A DNA stretch of 64,000 nucleotides, from positions 2,389,371-2,453,370 of the forward strand of contig CM063246.1 in the NCBI GenBank assembly GCA_032158295.1. Reading direction: 5' to 3'. Shown one piece after another: positions 24,401-37,700 of the stretch; position 1 is the stretch's first letter; every line of letters starts with the position of its first letter. The notes beneath the pieces were generated by a model. That model worked only from the letters and a program-made list of their open reading frames with translations. It made no database searches and had not been told where the DNA came from. A program made the position numbers and the translations under genes. This DNA is from Pycnopodia helianthoides (taxonomy: Eukaryota; Echinodermata; Asteroidea; Forcipulatida; Asteriidae).

Positions 24401-24988
24401 AAGTTAAAATATTTCAACATCATCTGATAACAATTTTGTTAATCTAGCAAATATTTGAACAAAATAAACAGACTTTCGCCCCTCAATGACCGTTATCATC
24501 TTGATAAGTTGCATCATCAGCTGGTCATGTTTTGTCATTCTATAAACCAGGTATAGTTTTTTGGCGACAAGCTATAGGGGGTCTCAAAAAATGAAAAAAC
24601 ATCATGATGCTGTTAAAAACATACAGTACAAAAATTCGATTTCGATGGTAGAGAAGCATTTATACAACATAAATAGGCGTGACACTCAAATAACTTAATT
24701 GAAAAAGCTTGAAGCAAACGCAAAATACTTTCGCGTACATCATTGAATCATGGAATGGTGACGATCCCCATCTATCAAAATGAATTGATAGAATTGGTTA
24801 CCATTTTGAAAATACAAATTAACTGAAATGATCAGTGCTGTCTGAGAGTACTACACCCGAACTATTTCCTCAAAGTATGGCTCGGTAATATGTATGTAAA
24901 AAATAGTTTAATCCACAAAAGTAAATAATATGTAATTACCACCCCCCCCCCCCACACACACACACAGTTTCAATAAGAAAACTCACTG

Positions 24989-26736
24989 GATAATATAAAT
25001 CCTACTAGTCCTCCAGAGAGAAATAGTTACTGTCAAGTCAAGAAAATAGCACTCAAAGACCTTCGACTTTGCTGTCAGTAAATTATTTTGATTGTCACAT
25101 CAATAAACACGTAAACCTGCACAAAATACCTGGTAGACTATAAACGATTTTCCGTTGAGGTAAAATGGGACCACAGTATTTGAAAAGACATTCTCACAGG
25201 TTCGTTGAAAACATAGAGGATGGACATTAAATAAATGCACAGAGGACTCTTCTAGACACTACCTTTACTGGTGAACGAAATAGTTTAAATTGTGGTATAA
25301 GTTGTCATCACAGATTTCGTGAGTTTTTTTTTTTTTTTATAATTTTAACATGAAATATCGTGCAGCACAAGGCCAAAGGACCACTTGAGGTGAGGGCTAT
25401 AAACAGATTTAAGTGAGAGAACACATCTGTCCACATTTCCCTTGACCTGGAATTGATTTTTAGATGGTGGGAAACGAGACACAGGTCAAGATGTTCCAAA
25501 ATGCAGCATTACAAGGGAAAGTTTACCAAAATTTCGAGTTCCCGAAAGCCTGACCCATTTGCGGGTCATCAGGCTGACCCAGATAGTGGTTACAAAGTGT
25601 GATTTTGACTCGGATTCGGTGTAAGTTTGACCAATTTACGGGTAATTTTAACACAGATTACGAATCAAACGGACACAGAAATTGGTTAGGCCCTGCAGGA
25701 CCCGGATCCGGGTCGATTCTGACACGGAAGTTTAAAAAAAATTCTGGCCTTCTGGGGAATAAATAGAATGAAGGAACGGGAAGATAGGCAAAACGTTTAC
25801 TGTAAATATTAAAGGTGCGTATACAAAAGGGACAACGAGTGGAAGACTTTCTAAGCATGGAGCTACCTGTAGACTATCCCCTTTAAAAAGGGGCAGCACA
25901 AAATATACTTCTTGATTGATGATGACAGAGCACCATGTAAAGAATAATTTATTAGGCACAAAATTTAATGTCATAATGCAATAACCGCAAGATTATAATA
26001 TGGAAGTCTAAAGAAGCAAAACGATTCTGTGTATGTATTCCAGAATTCAGGAGCTTGTCCTCAAACTATGTGACGCTAAACACAAACAATGCTAGGTTGT
26101 GACATATTTTCTACGCCACTCTATAAAGCTGTGGCACAGTTCGAGGACCTCTTCGTGTAAGTTGAAACATCTGTTAACGCAGCAAAGATAATTCCGAAAG
26201 AAGAAGTTCAGCTTATCAAGACATCGAGTCCGGAGAAGTTTAGATAGACAACCTATTCAGAGTTCAAAATGATTAAAAAAGAAAAAACAGTCGATAAGAA
26301 CGCAGTTTCTGTTACAATGTGTGGATCTTCACAAAAATTCCCATCGATATCGAAAAAAAAAACGTTTATTTCTTCAGACGAACGAAGTACAATTTTTTTT
26401 CGAGCATGCGCAAAATCCATGAAACACGTAAACTGCTAAAAAATAATAACATAATTAGCAATGAGTTTGTTACGAACAAATAATGGGGTTTTGGTTGTAT
26501 TGTCAATAATAAACTTTGATTTAATGTGATAATTGATTTGACACCTGATGACATCACGATGACGAAAACATGTTTTTCGTATGAACTTTGTTATAAGCTA
26601 CAAGACAGCACAAAGAATGTGACTTTATGACATGTGGTTAAGGAAATGTGTTTTTGTATATGAGATTTCTGTTTTGGATCGGACGGAAAGATCAAAGTGA
26701 GGTCATGTTTTTAATAATAACAAATGTATCATAGCT
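24989..26736. other. Unique spacer between the inverted arms
   Basis: This 1.75-kb stretch is not part of either arm. It contains a diverged CCGGGTCAGA-family MITE at about 25549-25738 and a poly-T run at 25326-25339. No gene, RNA or conserved open frame was recognised. It lies between the divergent promoters of genes 1 and 2, whose start sites are about 3.1 kb apart. Confidence 0.6.
25549..25738. mobile_element. Degraded CCGGGTCAGA-family MITE
   Basis: Contains 'gcctgacccatttgcgggtca', 'ttttgactcggattcggtg' and 'ggatccgggtcgattctgac', matching the interior and right end of the family copy at 63343-63576. The termini are eroded. Confidence 0.6.
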
Positions 26737-27310
26737 CCAAAAGAAGTTTTCTGATTGAAACTGGGGGGGGGGTGTTAATTACATATCATTAATTTTTGTG
26801 GTTAAACTATAATTTACATACATATTACCGAGCCATAATTTGAGGAAATAGTTCGGGTGTAGTACTCTCAGACAGCACTGATCATTTCAGTTAATTTGTA
26901 TTTTCAAAATGGTAACCAATTCTATCAATTCATTTTGATAGATGGGGATCGTCACCAATCCATGATTCAATGATGTACGCGAAAGTATTTTGCGTTTGCT
27001 TCAAGCTTTTTCAAATAAGTTATTTTTGAGTGCCATGCCTATTTATAGTGTTATAAAATGCTTCTCTACAATTGAAATCGAATGTTTGTACTGTATGTTT
27101 TTAACAGCATCATGATGTTTTCTCATTTATTTGAGACGCCCCTAAATGACCTGCTCATGATGCAACTGTTAAACAAGGTAACACGTAGTATAGATGACCA
27201 TTGGTTTACAATCAAGATGATAGCGGTCATTGAGGGGTGAAAGTCTTTTTATTTTGTTCAAATATTTGCTAGACAAAATTGTTATCAGATGATATTGAAC
27301 TATTGTAACT

Positions 27311-27423
27311 TTCCTATGCGTCTTTCTTATGCAAACACTTAGTTGATTCAATCATCACTCGGACAGTATAAATAGCCCCTAAAAACAGTTATTCTTCACT
27401 CCGAAGCATCGCCTTCCTGACTG
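27311..27423 (+). promoter_or_regulatory. Core promoter and untranslated exon 1 of gene 2
   Basis: TATAAATA at 27367-27374 is followed 31 nt later by a perfect initiator, TCACTCC, with +1 at about 27398. Exon 1 (27398-27423, 26 nt) ends at CTG|GTAAGT. A conserved upstream block, TCTTTCTTATGCAAACA, lies at about 27320-27337 with an octamer-like ATGCAAA core; the same block precedes genes 1 and 3. Confidence 0.8.
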
Positions 27424-28437
27424 GTAAGTTGGCTTTCTTTATTTCAGGGATGTAATTACTTTGGCAAAGCAGTGGTTATTTCCCCTTCTTTGCACCTCTG
27501 TGGCTCCGGTTCAATTTTCACAAAGAGCTATGATCGATCTAAAGTGCGATTTCTTCTTAACTGATGAGCAACAATTGGTTTCATAATGGACACTTGACGT
27601 CCTCACGCCGCCATCTTAGAGGTTAATAAGATGACGTAACAAGGGTAAACGCACATCTCTGTACGTGCGGCGCACAGAATCGGCAAGTGAGTAAGGCTTC
27701 TTTTGACCTCTAGCCGAGGGCGCCCTACTCAAATGACGTCATGTGCATAAGGTCTGTACAAATCACTATGGTGATACTGGCATCCTATTCAGAAAAACCT
27801 AAATTTGCTGCTTGCTGCTCTCGGAGTCAATTTATTTAATGAATGTGTAACTCAAACACTATGTGCCTTGCACTCTAGCCAGCTTTTAAACGACTGTACA
27901 AGAATTTGAGATTCGAATGTATTGTACATGTAGGGCTTGTATTCTTTTTACCTATCTAGGTGCAAATTTTAATATTTTTCTCTATTCATCTGATCTGGAT
28001 GGCCCTGATTTTTTTGTTTTTTCATAGTTCTTGGGTTTTTAATCTACTTGTTTTTATTACAGTGAAAGATTTCAGACACTGTCCCGCGAGTGATATTTGA
28101 CTGTATTTGGGTCAATGGACATTATTTGCTCGGTCAGAGTGAAAATTGAACAAAAATAACTAGACATTCAGAGTTTGTCTTGACACAAATTCTAGATGTT
28201 CGGGAACAAATATATGAAAAGCTTGTAGACATCACAACGCAAACAGTTTGTAACCCATGTTGTCTAAACATTTTTAAAATCTATTAACAGTGGCCGTTGA
28301 TGAAGTTGTCATTGTTTCTCTTTTTTGAAGAGGTGAGGGTTCTCTCCACTATTTCTAACACGGGAACCATATCCGAATTCTATTTCAGGTTGAAAATACA
28401 GGGCTGAAATTACGGCATTTTAACATTTTTTCACTTT

Positions 28438-28568
28438 AACTTCCGGCTTAAACCGGAAGTCAAACTTCTAATTGGGGTCACAATTGTGTAACAGTCGTTC
28501 AGTTTTTGAAGACCTTTCCGAGGATGTATAAATTGTAAAACAAAATCCATTTAAGATTTCAGCATGTG

Positions 28569-28600
<32 letters not shown>

Positions 28601-29690
28601 TAAAATAATGTTTCAACTCTATCATGACCAAAAAATAAGGCTCTTGGTATTCATGAAGTTTGAAGGTTATGTGATGCTGAAATGCTACGTTTCTCTCAAA
28701 GAAGAGTTTGTAGGATCAATACAGTGTCTTCAGGACACTGTAACATGCGTGTTTTCAATCTGCGAAAAACGGATCTGCTTATACACCATAACTTCCATTT
28801 TACATGGTGGGTTTTGCTCAAATTGCATAAATAAGTTGGAACTGACTCTTTTTAATAGCGGGATATTGTTGATGAAATTTGGTTACCAAATTTTGAAAGT
28901 GAAAACCCATACAATTTTCAACTTGTCACCATAAGGTACTGTCAAATTTGATGAAGTCATTATTATAGGCTTTAAGAAGGTCTATAAACAAGATAATTTC
29001 TTGCACTAAAACAAAATTCTCTAAATTCCAATTCATATTGACTGCTGAGCTGAATTTATTCAACCATTTTATGTCATCTTCCGGTTTAAACCAGTGGAAA
29101 AGATCAAGTTGGGTTGATATTTGGGCAACACTTATTCAGTTGTCAACACCTTTCCGATGATGAATGTCAAAATCCATTTGGTAGTTCAGGAGTCAATATC
29201 TTTTTTAAAATAATGTTGATTCGATGTAATTTGACACCTATTGACGTCATTATGACGTCATTGCTAAATTGTTGTCTTCATGCCGAGTTTCAAATAATAA
29301 ATACGCTAAGTTTCAAGGTCCAATTCAATTTCAATATGGAGTCAATTATTGGAGAAGAGTGGTATGGACGACAAAGAAGAAGTTTATTATAAACACTGCT
29401 GTAATTATGTAACTAGAGGAAGCTATTGTCTTTCCAGCAGGACACACATCTGTAATTAGTGCAACTTTTATCACGCGAAAAATTCCCTTTTTTCTTTAAC
29501 ATAACTTCCGTTTTACGTGGTGGATTTTGTTCAAATTTCACAAATAGGTTTGAATTTATATTATCCAATAGCAAAATGTTTAAAATGAAACTTAGAAAGC
29601 AAAATTTTTAATATGAAAATCAAGAGGATCTTAAAACTGTCACAGTAAGGTACTGTAAAATTTGATGACGTCAGAAATTATAAAACAGAA
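28438..29690. repeat. Diverged tandem duplication of about 650-700 bp in gene 2 intron 1
   Basis: Markers recur in the same order: the aacttccgg-ttaaacc palindrome (28438, 29079), 'caaaatccattt' (28543, 29168), 'cttccattttacatggtggg' versus 'cttccgttttacgtggtgga' (28790, 29510), and 'aaggtactgtcaaatttgatga' versus 'aaggtactgtaaaatttgatga' (about 28933, 29648). Gene 1 intron 1 lacks this pair. An imperfect poly-T run of about 28 bp is at 28566-28595. Confidence 0.6.
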
Positions 29691-31380
29691 ACAAAAATGG
29701 CCACCAGCCTTGTAGTATTTTCAATTGCCATAAACAAGTGTTGTGCATGTTACAACGACATTTCTTTCCATTATGTAGAACATTGCCCAAAACAGACTCT
29801 GTTGTTGTTTCTTTGACAAAACGCGGCAACAGTTATTCAAGTGGTTTTTGAGAGTGTCATTAAGGTTGTAGTTTGATATCATAGTACGCCATTTCGCTCC
29901 TCACATTGTACAGGCAAGACTTCCAATCAGGTTGGTCAGTAATATACCGACAGTTTGAAGGGATATTGTACTATTGGTTTGGGTGAAACCCCGTGCACGC
30001 CTGCGTGCCTGCAGAATTTGTTGTGTGTTGTTTCAATGCAGTATGTGTTCTGTACGGGGAATTTGCTTAACAAATTTGAGCACGACAATCTCATACATTT
30101 TGCGTCAATTAATATTGCACCAGGTTTCTGATGCGAAAAGTATTTGCGAATGATGCAGAAAATCCGAGCTCTTAATTTCCCGAGTAGGCCTATGCAATCA
30201 ACGAATTACTTCTACAACATCGCGACCGATGATAACGACAGTATCGTCAGTTACGTAGCACATTTAAAATTAATTGTTCCACTCCCGGGACCCTTTTTTC
30301 TCTCCTTCTGTTGAATTTTCTCGAAGGTTACCTCGCTAACAATAGAGCAGCTCTATAAATAACTAAGTGTTCAATCTCAAAATTGACGAGACCTGAAAAA
30401 TGGTTTCGAGGGGGAGACCTCATTCAAGACCCCCATCACTGCTGCCCCTGGCTCCTACTGGGGGGTTTAACCCTTACACTTCTGGCAAAGTAGTTCCATT
30501 TTTAGAGGGCTGGTGTACCCAAAATAGCTCCAGATAGAAACCCCCAAACCCCTGGGGCACGATATTGAACAAGTGTTTGTGACAAGCATTTAAATTTATC
30601 CTTTTCAGAAAACCTGTTGTGACTTCAGATAAGATCAAACTTAAAGCATAGTTAAATCTCACTGTTCAGATAAGAAGTAAATAATTAGTGACGTAATGAC
30701 GATCGTCCAACATTTTTAAACATTAAGCTTCATTGAAGTTAACTTTTTCAAAAATTCACTCATTGAGAACCACCGTTATTACAATTTGAATCTTTACAAC
30801 TATTGTTGTGAAAGTTTCATCTAGGAAAGTTCTTTATATTTGTTAGTGACCTGATTTGACATGGCTTCCTGTCTTAACCGTAAGTCTAAATAAAATACAC
30901 ATGTAAAGCTCTAGTTAATATTTGCTATTTAGGTTAGGCATTTTGTTTGATTTAACTTGTAATATTACCTGTTACTCACAACCCGAACACCTAGGTTTTG
31001 TGGATGTCACAAAAACTAAATTGATTATAGATAAAACAAAAAATTCATTCTTGTGACATCACAAACACAAGGTGTTCGTGTAGCTGATCCTTGAGTGAGT
31101 TATATTCTGCATTTAATTCAATTCCAAAGTTATATGTTTGTGAATATTTAAGGAGGGTGTTTGGCTTACATTTAACAATTTCGGCTGGTCAATATACAAT
31201 GTAACAGCAATGCTGAATGCATTCAAACGCTGTATATGTACACTAAACTGACGTATATACATGTGTTGTTATACCAATAATGATTGTTTATGGTGTAATG
31301 GTTGGAATATTTCATGAGTTGAAAGATGAACAACTTATCCATTCAACGTAGCCGAGTTGAATATAATAATATATAACATT
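29691..31380. other. Intron 1 of gene 2, arm-specific, no feature recognised
   Basis: Sequence without a counterpart in the left arm. No coding frame, RNA or clear transposon end was recognised. At about 31009-31075 the phrases 'gtgatgtcac' and 'cgaacacc' occur in inverted orientation (caacccgaacacctagg and acaaggtgttcgtgtag), possibly the ends of a small degraded element. Confidence 0.35.
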
Positions 31381-31773
31381 TGCGTTCATGAAAGATGACT
31401 TTTGTGAAGTAAGAAATTTACATTCCGGTTTCGCCGGATGTAAATATCACATAGGTCAGACTTTGGTTCGTGAGATATGGTGTTTTTTAGAGTATGACAA
31501 TTTAACTTCCGGTTTCGACCGGAAGTAAATGTCTAATGGGGTCGCGGCCTATGACAAGTTTGTAGAATCGTCGAAGGGACTTTTAGATAAGGTAATGATT
31601 ATTAATGTACAACTTTGGGGTTTGATAACAAGTTTACTAGAATGCCGAGTGTATGCAACATGATTTTTACTGTTCCTATTCACACAAAACCACTTTACAT
31701 TGGTTCCATTGACTTCAAAAAGAACTTTAGCTTTGACTGTACTCGAAGTTTGCAGATTCCCTCATAACCAGCA

Positions 31774-34700
31774 ATGAAGCTTCTCCTGTTGTGCCTGTTT
31801 GTGGCCGCTGCCCACGCCGGCCTTGCCCCATTGCACATGGCCAAGACACGTGGCATACCAAACAGTTTCATCATCAAAGCTAAGGTAAGTAATTATATCA
31901 ATTTATTCTTCAATCTCCCCACATTATGGCAGAGACTTTTCTTTGTGAGAGTCATTCCCGCGTATTAAGTTTTTATTTTATTTTATGGGTATCAATATCA
32001 ATAGAGGCCTCACTTATTAAAATTCTACAACTGACCGAACATTTATTGTGTGCAGAACGTCTGAACATCTGAAACTCTTCACATGTTTACGAAAAGATCG
32101 TAAAACATTCTCATGCTAAAACTCCAGCGTTAAACTATATCACAAGCTCAAGTTATTATACAAAAGTACACGTCTTCCGATAAAAAAAGATACTTTTAAA
32201 TACTCACAAAGTTTATGTTTTAAGAGTGAAAATGTGTGTTAAATTTCCTACAATTGTCCAGCTAAAAAAAAAAAAGAAAAAAAAGGACCATTATGGACGT
32301 TTTTTCTTTCTTAACGTCATGCGCCCGGGTCAGACCCAGGTAACCCTGCTCAACAAGTAACCCTGCTCAACAAGTATCCCTGCTCAACAAGTAGCTCTGC
32401 TCAACAAGTTACCCTGCTCAACAAGTAACCATGCTCAACGAGCAGGTTGCCTGGGTCTGACTCGGGTGATGAGCAACGACATTGACGTCAAAACTACTCG
32501 AACGCACTGGGGTCACACCTGGGTCGATCCGGGAAATCTACTCGAGCACACCCTTAGGTTCAAACTAAAAATCTGAATTAGTTTAAATGTCGTCAAGTAT
32601 AAGCGTGACGCAAAAACATGATACCTGGAAAGAATACCCTTTTTGGAATCTGATTTTAAAAGAGAGTAATTTCAGATTTAGACAGGCCTACTTCAAATTT
32701 GCCGTTCCTCCGGGCTTGTCATTTCAGTGGACCCCGGTGTCAAACTACCAGTGCCTCGCATGCGAATTGTCACTTTTGCAGTTCCGACCCGATTGCGACG
32801 GTTTTTTCCCCAAAGTTGGGATTTACCTGCCCCCGTCTAAAAAAGAACATTTTTTCATCGTCTCGATCTCTACACAGGCCTACCGGTCACAGTGCTAGTC
32901 GCTTGGTTTTAGTCCTATACAAATATTAAAACAATGAATATATCAATGAAATTAAAAGCTTCTTCCGTGATTGCTTTAATTGTTTCACAGGATGCAGCCG
33001 TGTTGGACCAGGTGGAGAAAGATGTCCTGGGCCAGTTTGAGAACATGCGATTGGTGGCCCCGAAGGTGTCCAAGATCCGTGATCTACTACCCGCCCTGAC
33101 TGTTCGAATTCCACCTCATCTTCTCAATGATGTAAGTCATAAGATTGACATCGATATCACAACAGGTACATCACCAAGGTTGGTTCGCCACCTTGGTCGA
33201 ATGTTGAGTTTTCTGAATAATATTAATAACAAGTTCAATATGAACATTTTCCAAACGTCATTCTTCCAATTGCGTTGCCATGACTGCTTTTCATTAAAAA
33301 ATGGTGATATATTATGTTTTGGTACAAGTACGGTGTCGTTGAGAAATCGATCTTCAGTCTCGATCTCACAGCAGAGCCACGTATTTGCTTTTGTCAAACG
33401 TAATCAAGTAAAAAGTTCAAGCTAAAGGTGTATTCAATAGTTTGTACACAAATTTAGTCACAAGCAAGTGTGCGCAACCCTTATACCAAAGTGACTGCTT
33501 CCAGTGTTTTGGCTAAAGCTACGACTCACGAGGTGATCCTTGGCGCGAACATAGAACGCTCTGGGGATCACCTAGGGTGTTGAAGTTTTAACCTTAGCAC
33601 GAGTAAATGCAGTCACTAGTTATTATATTACATCCCATTCATGTATTGTACCTAGACGTCTAGGCACCAAGAAGGGTGCACCCCTCCAAATAGGAGAAAA
33701 CAGAGCGTCGAGCTCATTAATTTTTTGTAGGCCCTCAAAATATTCTATATTAGACAGATTTGAGAGCCCCGAGAAAGTGTTTCAGTGTAAAATTGTTGCC
33801 CAATTGTGACCTGGGGTTGTTGACTTCCAGCTTGAGGTATTTTGGATGACATAGGCCCTGAAATAAAAGGTCCTATTTGCTGAGAGGTGTAGGGACATTT
33901 TTCAAGATTGATGCTCGGACGTTTTGAAAATTACAACTGTGTGGGGTGTTTTTACTTGGAGGGAGAATAACTCGACGGGCCCAGGGACTCCCCATATAAA
34001 TTTGAGCAGAGAATAATTCTCCCTTTCAAGTTAAAAGCTGTGAGACTTTTAAGTATTTTTCGTGTATTTTTGAATATTTAGCATTTTTCACTGTGTGCTA
34101 TGGGAGATTATTTGGTGGGGTGCATCCAGAAGCTGCTGTTGCTAAATGCAGTCACTAGTTATTATATTACATCCCATTCATGTATTGTGCCTAGACGTCT
34201 AGGCACAAAGAAGGTGCTGTTGCTAAATGCAGTCACTAGTTATTGTATTACATCCCATTCATGTATTGTGCCTAGACGTCTAGGCACGACGCTGCTGTTG
34301 CTATGGGTTTAGTACACTGGTTGCTATGGGTAAGGTACATTGGTTGCCACGGGTAGAGTATATTGTTTGCTTTGTGTATATATAGAGCACCGCGTTTGCA
34401 CAGCTTTCTAGTAAAACAATTATAGACTTATCCTAGGACGCGCTCTAAACCAATCAAAAGGCAGAATCCTTGCAGGTTTTAACAACGTATGTTCTTAATT
34501 TGTAGTTATTTTCAGACTTAGCTACTTTTTAGTCTTAATTATCATTTCCCCTGTTAACAACTCTCGTTACTAGTGGGGCATGATGTGTTTTTGTTTGGGT
34601 TTCTCTTCGGTCATTATTTGCATGTTTGTTTGGGTGTTGTTGTTGTTGTTGTTGTTGTTGGTTTTTTAACTTCATATCCTTATTTCCATAGATCCGCTCC

Positions 34701-37700
34701 ATCGATGGCATTGAGTACATCACGCAAGACGCCAGTGGAGAGCTCTTCGGTCAGCAGTACAACCCAACTTGGGGGATTGACAGAATTGACTCGAGGAGCG
34801 GCATAGATTACACGTACAACTACGATGATAGCGGTTAGTGACTGGCTTTATGTAATAGTTTTGTGTTTTATTCAATGATTATTGTATGCTGAGTCTCCAC
34901 AGTTTAAGTTTAAGTTTACAGTATTACGTAATTGAATTTCCTTCGATTGTCTGAAACCCATCGGGCACACACTCCCGCGGTCCGTTGTCCAGAGGCGTGC
35001 GTGCTGGTGATCTTGCTGACTCTATCACTTTGTTCATAATGTGGAATGCTTTACCGGTGAGTGTTTGCTATGAGTGGAGATTCTGCAACCATCGTAAAAT
35101 GTAGCAATACTGATACATTAATTGAACGCGGAGTTGTTGTGCCTGAACGTGTCTTCTTACGTTGTTGGTCAATATGACCCGGGATGGTTGGAAGACCACA
35201 TTCAACCATTACACTAGCAATAACTCATGGTTGTCACTTTCAATCACGTTATTTTATTTCTATACGGAGCTTTCGAAGAGTCGTCCACCATCTTGAAATT
35301 CTAGGACAACTGTTTTTGGATGGCGACATCCTACCATCAAGATGTGGACATCCTGATACAAATTGTTTCAACATGAAAACAATCCTGAGATTACAGTGCT
35401 GATGAATAATCTCCCGTAGAACTTATTTCGTGTCGTCATCCTGCTGAGATAAGGCACCTGTTCAAACTTTTCCAGGATAAGTTGCTAGAAAATGTATTAA
35501 AAACGGGTAATTTGAGGATAAATTGCGGATAATTTTATTTTTTCAGAAATAGATGCTTTCCCAATACGCAGTTCGTTTTATACGCAATTATGTTGACAGA
35601 CTCCCCCACATGAGCAGTCTGTGGTTTAGCCAACTGATAAGGTCCCATGGTCCCTGGCAATGTTCTTGTGACATGCTTTTTGCTCAAGGACACACTTTAG
35701 CCTTTAGTACTTCTGGGAAGTTAATGAAAGTGCCTAACCTCGACTACCTGGTGATTTACATTATACTGAGTCTTAAGGTCTGTGGTGTAGTCATCTTGCA
35801 AACAATTTCCCTGGGCTCGATTTCACAAAGAGTTCAGACTGATCGTAACTGCAATTCCATCGCAGTTGCTTAGCAAAGAGTGATGTCACAATACAAATCA
35901 CTATGGTAATACTGATAACTCATCTTAAGATGAATCTTAGTGCTTTGTGAAATCGACCCCTGGTCTTGTTGCGATACTTATCCACAATATAATTAGACTT
36001 CTTGCAGATATTTTGCCGGTATGAAAAAACAACTGTAAAGAAGTCTATCCGCAAGTTATCTTCGATTTTTTTAGAAGGTGCCTAAGTTCCCCGATGATGT
36101 TGACTTATACCTTCTTCAGTATGATCTAATCTTAGGCCTGTCAGGTCAAATCAGAGAAACAATCCTCACCCGTACGATGTCGTCATTCCAAAATAATTAA
36201 CCATCTGTTTTGGTTTGAAAAACATTTTGTATACAGTGCCGCTGCATGGATTTTTACAGAGTCCCAAGAGGGGACAGGTTGAAGGTTTTCCTTTTACATC
36301 GTGAACTAACAAATTTTTGACTCCACAAAATGGCCGACCGTGTTAGTTCGCAAAGTTCAAGGAAAACTACGCAATTTCGAGGCATATTTCTGTGGATTAT
36401 TGTATTCTACTTTTAAAACATCTTTCTAACTATATGCATTTTATAACAAACGGTTACAAACGCTTTTTATAGACCAACTCGGCCGATCCAACGCAACGTG
36501 TACCTTTAAGAAATGTATTTCGGTCACTTGGCGTAGTAGTTCATTCCCTCAGAGTAAAATTTTCCCTTATATTATTATTTTTTGTTTCCTCAACATCTTA
36601 TTTTGTCTTCTGGGTTGTGATTTTTTCAACAGCCTTGGGACAGGGAGTAAACATCTATATCGTTGACACTGGTACCCTGCTCTCCCACGACGAATTCGGT
36701 GGTCGCGTCCAGAGCCTTTATGGTGGGGCGGACGATCATGGCCATGGAACCCATTGTGGTGGCACTGCAGCTGGAAGAACATACGGGATTGCACGTAAAG
36801 CTACTGTTTTCAGTGTTAAAGTATGCAACAAGTACGGCAGCTGTCCCATTAGTACAGTTCTTAACGGTAGGTGTCAAAAGTCCATTCGTAGCAGATTCAA
36901 ATTTTCTTGGCTAAACTAACGACGGGCAACTGCGCACATCGGCCCGTAGACTTGATCCCCAATTCTCGTGGTTGATGAATGCATCAAAAAGTCAGGATAC
37001 TTCGGTTGATGAAGTATTCCCAATGAAACACTCAGTTAGACTTTGAAGGGTAGGCCATGGGTTGTTTAAGTGTTAGGCCATATTCACATTTCATGATGAG
37101 TTAATACGTGCCTTTATAACCATTTAGACACTGGTTGCTATACGTGGCAATGGGGAACTAACACGAAACTCGGTAGTTTATTTACTTATTTGCGTCAATT
37201 AAATCTGTTGATTGTAGATGAAGTGTATGAAATGACATCCTTAAAATGTATGATACGTACCTCACCTGAAACCCAAATAGCTGTACCCAAAAAACCTAAT
37301 GTACTTCTTTCAGTACACTTGGGCGTGGGGCACCAAACATCACAGGTACAGCTGTTGCTGTCGGAATTGTGTTCCTGTGAAGCAACGATACGCGAGGTCT
37401 ACTGCCACCTAGCGTTCCTAAGTCTCCCCTTACACTCTAAAAACTTCCGGGTCAGAATTGACCAAGATCCTGGTCCCGTGGGACCTGACCCATTTCGGGG
37501 TCAGTATAATGTCCCGGAATCTATTTCAAAATGACACCGAAAAAAGGGTCAAAATTACACATCCCGGCAGAATCCGAGTTAAAATTCCATTTCTTTAACC
37601 ACTTTCGGACCCGGAATCTGGGTCAAGTCTGACCCGGGTGTTTTTACAGTGTAGGCGGCATCAATTTAAGACATTTTGTTTCGCCCGGTAGGTTTGAATG

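Larger units (their letters stand above)
10330..24988 (-). repeat. Left arm of a 32-kb inverted duplication
   Basis: Read in reverse complement, this arm matches 26737-42532 through exons, introns, promoter and flanks. The outer junction is visible where 'cccagtctgaatggg' matches 'cccattcagactggg' at 42517-42532 and similarity then stops. The inner junction is near 'agtttcaataagaaaactc'. Arm-specific additions are a MITE at 18159-18542 and a solo LTR at 22354-22911. A 17-bp array has been expanded at 20327-20615. Confidence 0.9.

Noticed and set aside
28566..28934. 122-codon frame after the poly-T run in gene 2 intron 1
   Set aside because: It begins in a homopolymer, shows no motif, and lies in a degenerate tandem repeat whose other copy does not keep the frame.
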